This document shows positions 34,435 to 37,956 of a DNA stretch of 37,956 nucleotides, piece by piece. Below the pieces are notes generated by a model. The model made no database searches and was not told the DNA's origin. It saw nothing but the letters and a program-made list of their open reading frames with translations. The stretch is from Clostridium sp. N3C (GTDB lineage: Bacteria > Bacillota > Clostridia > Clostridiales > Clostridiaceae). The stretch's first letter is position 1. Each line of letters opens with the position of its first letter. The DNA lies in assembly GCF_900095445.1 (NCBI RefSeq), contig NZ_FMJL01000028.1:1-37956 (forward strand). The letters run 5' to 3'. Made by a program: the position numbers and the translations under genes.

Positions 34435-35094
34435 ATGATTAAAGAACTGCTTATTATCAGACATGGAGAAGATGAGTCAACTAAGGATGAAAGTTTAACA
34501 GGTGGTTGGACAAACTCTGCATTAACATTAAGAGGAAAAAGGCAGGCAGAGGCTACAGGGGAAAGGTTATGGGAAATTTTGAGGGGAAAGGAATTTGACT
34601 TTTTCTGTAGTGACTTAGATAATGCCTGGCAAACAGCAGAGATAATTGGCAGGTGTATTCATAAGAAACCCATGGTCTTTGGAGCATTGAGAGAGCTATG
34701 TAACGGTAGTGCTGCTAATTTAACTAAGAAGGAGGCAGAAAGTTTACTTAATCCAATAAGTGAACCAGTATGGGATTGGATACCTTATCCTAATGCAGAA
34801 AGTTGGAAGATGTTTAATAATAGAGTTTTTAACTTTATGGATAGTATAAATGATACTGCAGAGGAAAGGGTACTTATAGTAACTCACAGTGGTACCGCCA
34901 TAGCAATTATATGTTGGTGGCTAGAGCTGGAGGAAGCTTATAAAAGAAATATATCCTTTGATATAGACCTAGGCAGCATAAGTCGCTTAAGGATAAATGA
35001 AAGTGGAGAAAAAACTATATCAAGTCTCAATGATACATCACATTTATATGGTAGCGCTATAGAACCTCCTACTTTCTTAAAAATAAAAAGATAG
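34435..35094 (+). CDS. Histidine phosphatase (phosphoglycerate mutase-like) family protein
   Basis: The protein has 219 residues. The IIRHGED motif supplies the phosphoacceptor His (residue 9), and THSGTAIAI near residue 150 supplies the second catalytic His. The usual SxLxRAxxTA segment reads SDLDNAWQTAE: the family Arg is replaced by Asn, which may change phosphate binding. The substrate is unknown; such proteins range from phosphatases of sugar phosphates to cobalamin-related enzymes. GGAAGAGG precedes the ATG. It is the last gene of the yhaM-ACT operon. Confidence 0.8.
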   Translation: MIKELLIIRHGEDESTKDESLTGGWTNSALTLRGKRQAEATGERLWEILRGKEFDFFCSDLDNAWQTAEIIGRCIHKKPMVFGALRELCNGSAANLTKKEAESLLNPISEPVWDWIPYPNAESWKMFNNRVFNFMDSINDTAEERVLIVTHSGTAIAIICWWLELEEAYKRNISFDIDLGSISRLRINESGEKTISSLNDTSHLYGSAIEPPTFLKIKR

Positions 35095-35120
35095 ATAGAA
35101 GTTATAAAATATCAATATTA

Positions 35121-35149
35121 AAAGACCAGTGAAATCACTGGTCTTTATT
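35121..35149 (+). terminator. Terminator of the yhaM operon
   Basis: AAAGACCAGTGA (35121-35132), two bases, then TCACTGGTCTTT (35135-35146), a perfect 12-bp stem. The right arm ends in T's. Confidence 0.8.
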
Positions 35150-35268
35150 AGTAATTTTAATCATTTTAATGCATTTCCTTATAGAATTCATTTTTATTTA
35201 ATAATTTTTATTATGCAAAAATAAATATTTTACACTGGATACCGAACCTCCATGAATTTTACATATAC

Positions 35269-36048
35269 TTAGTAATCAGATAATAATCCTTTGCGTTTTA
35301 CATACCTACTAGCTAAAGTAAATACAATATATCCAACTGCTAACCATAGAAGAGAGCTTGTTATAAGTATTAGCCAGTCTTGACCTGTTACACTACTGTT
35401 AGCTGCTGCCTTTCTTGCCACATCTATTCCGTTAGTTAGGGGAAGAACTTTATTAATGTTAGGTAGAAAATTATTTGTGGTTAGTGTATCAGATACAAAA
35501 AGTAAGAATATTTGTATTAAAAATATTATATTACCTATCTTTTTTTCTTTTAGGGCTACTGCTCCTAATATAAGTCCTATTCCAAACATTCCAATAAGGG
35601 TTAGTATAAGTGATATAATAATGGTTCCATTAATTATTATTTTAGTACCGATAAAAAGGAATGCTGCCAGTGATATTATGATACATACCACAACTTCCAC
35701 TGTTATAGAAGATATAAATTGTCTTAGCAATAACCATTGTATTGGCACTATAGCCATAAATTTTTGCTCTAAGGTTCCTTTAGTAGCTTCTGAAGCAATT
35801 CTAGTACTGGCAGAATTTATTGCGGATAAAGATAAGCTCCAAAAAACACAACCAATTAATAATAGAGTATTTGAATCTGCCGTAGTGCTACCATAGCTGC
35901 TGGCAAGAGAATAACCTGTGCCCATAAATACAAGAGAAAAATACAATACTCCAAATATTAAAATATCATTAAATATGCCTACTTTATAAGAAAAAGAATC
36001 CTTTAGGTGTAATATTATTTCAGCTTTTAAAGTGTTAAGATATTTCAT
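35269..36048 (-). CDS. ABC-2 type transporter permease
   Basis: The protein has 259 residues and about six membrane segments: near 22-45, 58-80, 103-128, 137-165, 170-192 and 228-248. The soluble N-terminus KAEIILHLKDSFSYKVG and the ATKGTLEQKFMAIVPIQ loop are typical of ABC-2 (drug or polysaccharide exporter) permeases. Its start overlaps the stop of the ATPase gene by four bases (ATGA), so the two form one exporter. The substrate is unknown; lipid, peptide or drug export and self-resistance are common for such pairs. Confidence 0.85.
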   Translation of the reverse strand: MKYLNTLKAEIILHLKDSFSYKVGIFNDILIFGVLYFSLVFMGTGYSLASSYGSTTADSNTLLLIGCVFWSLSLSAINSASTRIASEATKGTLEQKFMAIVPIQWLLLRQFISSITVEVVVCIIISLAAFLFIGTKIIINGTIIISLILTLIGMFGIGLILGAVALKEKKIGNIIFLIQIFLLFVSDTLTTNNFLPNINKVLPLTNGIDVARKAAANSSVTGQDWLILITSSLLWLAVGYIVFTLASRYVKRKGLLSDY

Positions 36049-36791
36049 ATTGCCTCTTTCCTCTCCTTTGAGTTTATAATATCTTTATATCTTTCTTGGA
36101 TACCCTCTGGAGTTAGGTTAGCCCTTTCGAAGTTGTCACGAATAATGCCTTTATATAAAACAATATATCTGTCCACTACATTATTTAAGAAACTTACATC
36201 ATGAGATGTTATAAGTATAGTAGTATTAAAATCTTTATTTATATGCTTCAAGGTATTTTTAAGGTTTTCCTTTGACTCTATATCTAACCCATTTGAAGGC
36301 TCGTCTAATATAATAATTTCAGGGTTATGTAACAAACAAGCAGCTATAGCTACCTTTTGTTTTTCTCCTAAGGATAAGCTTTTAACTTGTCTATTTAAAA
36401 GATGCTTTATATCTAAAGTACTACTAAACTTTTCTATGCTACAATTTATATCTTTTTTATTTAAGCCTTTTAAGGATCCAAAGTAATAAAAGTTATCTTT
36501 TACAGTTACCCTCCAATGTAAGTTTCTAGCTCCTTCAAGAACAACGCCTATTTTGCTCATAATTGATTTTTCAGTAGAGTTGTTTAAGCTTATACCTGAT
36601 ATCTCCACAGTACCTTCATCTGGAATCAATAATCCGCTAATAATCTTAATTAAAGTTGTCTTTCCAGAACCATTTGGGCCTAGCAAGCCAATGATTTCAC
36701 CTTTGTTTATAGTCATATTAATACCATTTAATGCTACTTTAGAAGCATTTTTATTACTATATACTTTTTTTATGTTATTAGTATTTATCAT
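36045..36791 (-). CDS. ABC transporter ATP-binding protein
   Basis: The protein has 248 residues. Walker A is GPNGSGKTTLI near residue 40, the signature is LSLGEKQKVAIA, Walker B is IIILDEPSNGLD, and the switch His is in ITSHDV. These are complete, so it should be an active ATPase. It is the first gene of a two-gene operon with the ABC-2 permease, overlapping by ATGA. The upstream 200 bp (36792-36998) is AT-rich, and no operator was seen. Confidence 0.92.
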   Translation of the reverse strand: MINTNNIKKVYSNKNASKVALNGINMTINKGEIIGLLGPNGSGKTTLIKIISGLLIPDEGTVEISGISLNNSTEKSIMSKIGVVLEGARNLHWRVTVKDNFYYFGSLKGLNKKDINCSIEKFSSTLDIKHLLNRQVKSLSLGEKQKVAIAACLLHNPEIIILDEPSNGLDIESKENLKNTLKHINKDFNTTILITSHDVSFLNNVVDRYIVLYKGIIRDNFERANLTPEGIQERYKDIINSKERKEAI

Positions 36792-36968
36792 CTATTATTC
36801 ACCTCAATTGTTTATTGATTAATTTACTTGTAAATTTATAAAAGCCTACAATAAATACTAACATATAAGTAAAAATAATATAATAATAAGAATTTGTTAC
36901 ATATTATAAAATACCAGTAATATTATTTTCAATAGATTTTTCTAAATTAATTATTCTTCATAATTTAA

Positions 36969-37002
36969 ATGATAAAGGAAGCCCTAGAACTTCCTTTATC
37001 AT
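36969..37002 (-). terminator. Hairpin at the end of the CPBP gene
   Basis: ATGATAAAGGAAG (36969-36981) pairs perfectly with CTTCCTTTATCAT (36990-37002). It overlaps the stop codon of the CPBP gene. The tail has only three T's at first, so termination may be partial. Confidence 0.6.
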
Positions 37003-37949
37003 TTATGAATACTGTTTATTTCATTATTTTCAATTGAAGGCTTATACACCTTCCACATATATAGGAAACTTAATAGCAGTATAAAGGTTACAACAAGTCC
37101 ACCTTCAGGGCCAAAGCTTCCTCCATTTAATATGTTAGGATTTACTTTTTCCAAGGTAAACAAGGAAGAGGTTTCTTGGCCACTAACAAGAAAGCCGCAT
37201 ATATTTCCTTCAAAGTAGTTCCAAGTGATATGATAGCCGATAGCAAACCATAGATTTTTAGATTTGATTGTTATATAAGCCATAAGAAGGCCAAATAAAA
37301 ATAAGTTTGTATAGCTTAGGGCATTCATACCGGGATTGAGGGCGTGCATTAATGAGAATATTATAGATGAAATTACCACTACAACAGAAGTTTTTCCTGT
37401 TTGTTTAAGCACTGTCATGCAGTAGCCTCTAACAAACATTTCTTCGTTAATACCAACAAAGATAAATAAAATGAATCCTGTTATAAGAGATATATTAAAG
37501 TTAGGTTCAGTTAAAGGCTTCGCTAGGGAAATATTTTTGGATAAAAGCAATATGGCAAAGACCATCAATAAACTTATAGCACCAAATAGCAATCCGTGAA
37601 TTAAGTCCTTGTAACCTTTTTTTAAGCTAATCATTCCTATGTCTCGGATCGGTTTTTTGTCAAGTAGCTTCCAGAATAAAACAATGCATAATATTAGAAT
37701 CAAACATTGAAGTATATTAAGAGCTAATCCTAATCCGCTATCTATATTGCTTAGAGTTGCTTCCAGATTATTAGTGGATTCCATAATATGGCTTAGATCC
37801 CCTTTAGCAATAGCAATTTGATATAGAGTAAAAATAAAGCCAATAAAAGCTGATAGTATACTTACTGTAAAAATAAAAGAAATAAAAACTATGGCTATTT
37901 TCCAACCTGAGCGAATTTGAGAGTTTTTGTTTACAAAAATATTTTTCAT
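36999..37949 (-). CDS. CPBP-family intramembrane glutamic endopeptidase
   Basis: The protein has 316 residues with about eight membrane segments. The three active-site motifs of the CAAX/bacteriocin-processing (CPBP) family are present: EEMFVR (Glu-Glu...Arg), FSLMHAL (Phe...His) and GYHITWN (His...Asn). Members cleave within the membrane, and some mature or give immunity to peptides. It lies upstream of, and in the same direction as, the ABC-2 exporter, a common pairing in peptide export or self-protection. A terminator-like hairpin separates them, so a link is only suggested. The start codon is seven bases from the window end, so the promoter is not visible. Confidence 0.85.
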   Translation of the reverse strand: MKNIFVNKNSQIRSGWKIAIVFISFIFTVSILSAFIGFIFTLYQIAIAKGDLSHIMESTNNLEATLSNIDSGLGLALNILQCLILILCIVLFWKLLDKKPIRDIGMISLKKGYKDLIHGLLFGAISLLMVFAILLLSKNISLAKPLTEPNFNISLITGFILFIFVGINEEMFVRGYCMTVLKQTGKTSVVVVISSIIFSLMHALNPGMNALSYTNLFLFGLLMAYITIKSKNLWFAIGYHITWNYFEGNICGFLVSGQETSSLFTLEKVNPNILNGGSFGPEGGLVVTFILLLSFLYMWKVYKPSIENNEINSIHK

Positions 37950-37956
37950 TATATGT

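Overview
The window looks like a chromosomal segment of a low-GC, Gram-positive, anaerobic Clostridium-type bacterium. This rests on the AT-rich codon use, the addB-addA pair, an [FeFe]-hydrogenase-type protein, an LPxTG-anchored pullulanase, strong AGGAGG ribosome binding sites and the YhaM and CCA-transferase families. No rRNA, tRNA, CRISPR array, integrase or transposase gene was recognised.

Layout. 1-2240 is a very AT-rich accessory stretch. It holds the end of an unrecognised gene, a CatA-like acetyltransferase, an NT5C-type HAD phosphatase and a decayed gene with an in-frame stop. 2310-5681 is a secreted, sortase-anchored type I pullulanase with a CcpA/LacI-type operator on its promoter; a 218-bp nested palindromic element follows its stop codon. 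6008-13296 encodes the AddB-AddA recombination nuclease, followed by a zinc-phospholipase-like protein. 14055-20030 is a divergent module. A two-component system (minus strand) faces a plus-strand set of VTC-domain polyphosphate polymerase, DUF4956 membrane protein and Cthe_2159-type lipoprotein. Both promoters carry two 11-bp TTTAAGGTTTR-like units exactly 5 nt from the -10.

20161-21334 pairs a staygreen-family protein with a membrane protein. 21447-22653 is an HxlR regulator divergent from an azoreductase. A GNAT acetyltransferase follows. 23616-26487 is a calcium-type P-type ATPase behind a yybP-ykoY (Mn2+) riboswitch whose alternative helices can be read. 26522-28092 is an [FeFe]-hydrogenase-like iron-sulfur protein with a Rex-like site over its promoter. 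Then come a glyoxalase-I-like protein, an MBL hydrolase and a PfkB sugar kinase.

30376-30701 is a gene-free spacer with five perfect DnaA boxes plus near matches, away from any dnaA gene. 30702-35094 holds housekeeping genes: proC and the CCA tRNA nucleotidyltransferase (minus), then yhaM, an ACT-domain protein and a histidine phosphatase (plus). 35269-37949 holds an ABC-2 exporter pair and a CPBP-family membrane protease.

The strongest candidates for something not well described are the VTC/DUF4956/Cthe_2159 module with its symmetric operator, the ectopic DnaA-box cluster and the palindromic element behind pulA. All functional statements are inferred from motifs read by eye; no database search was run.
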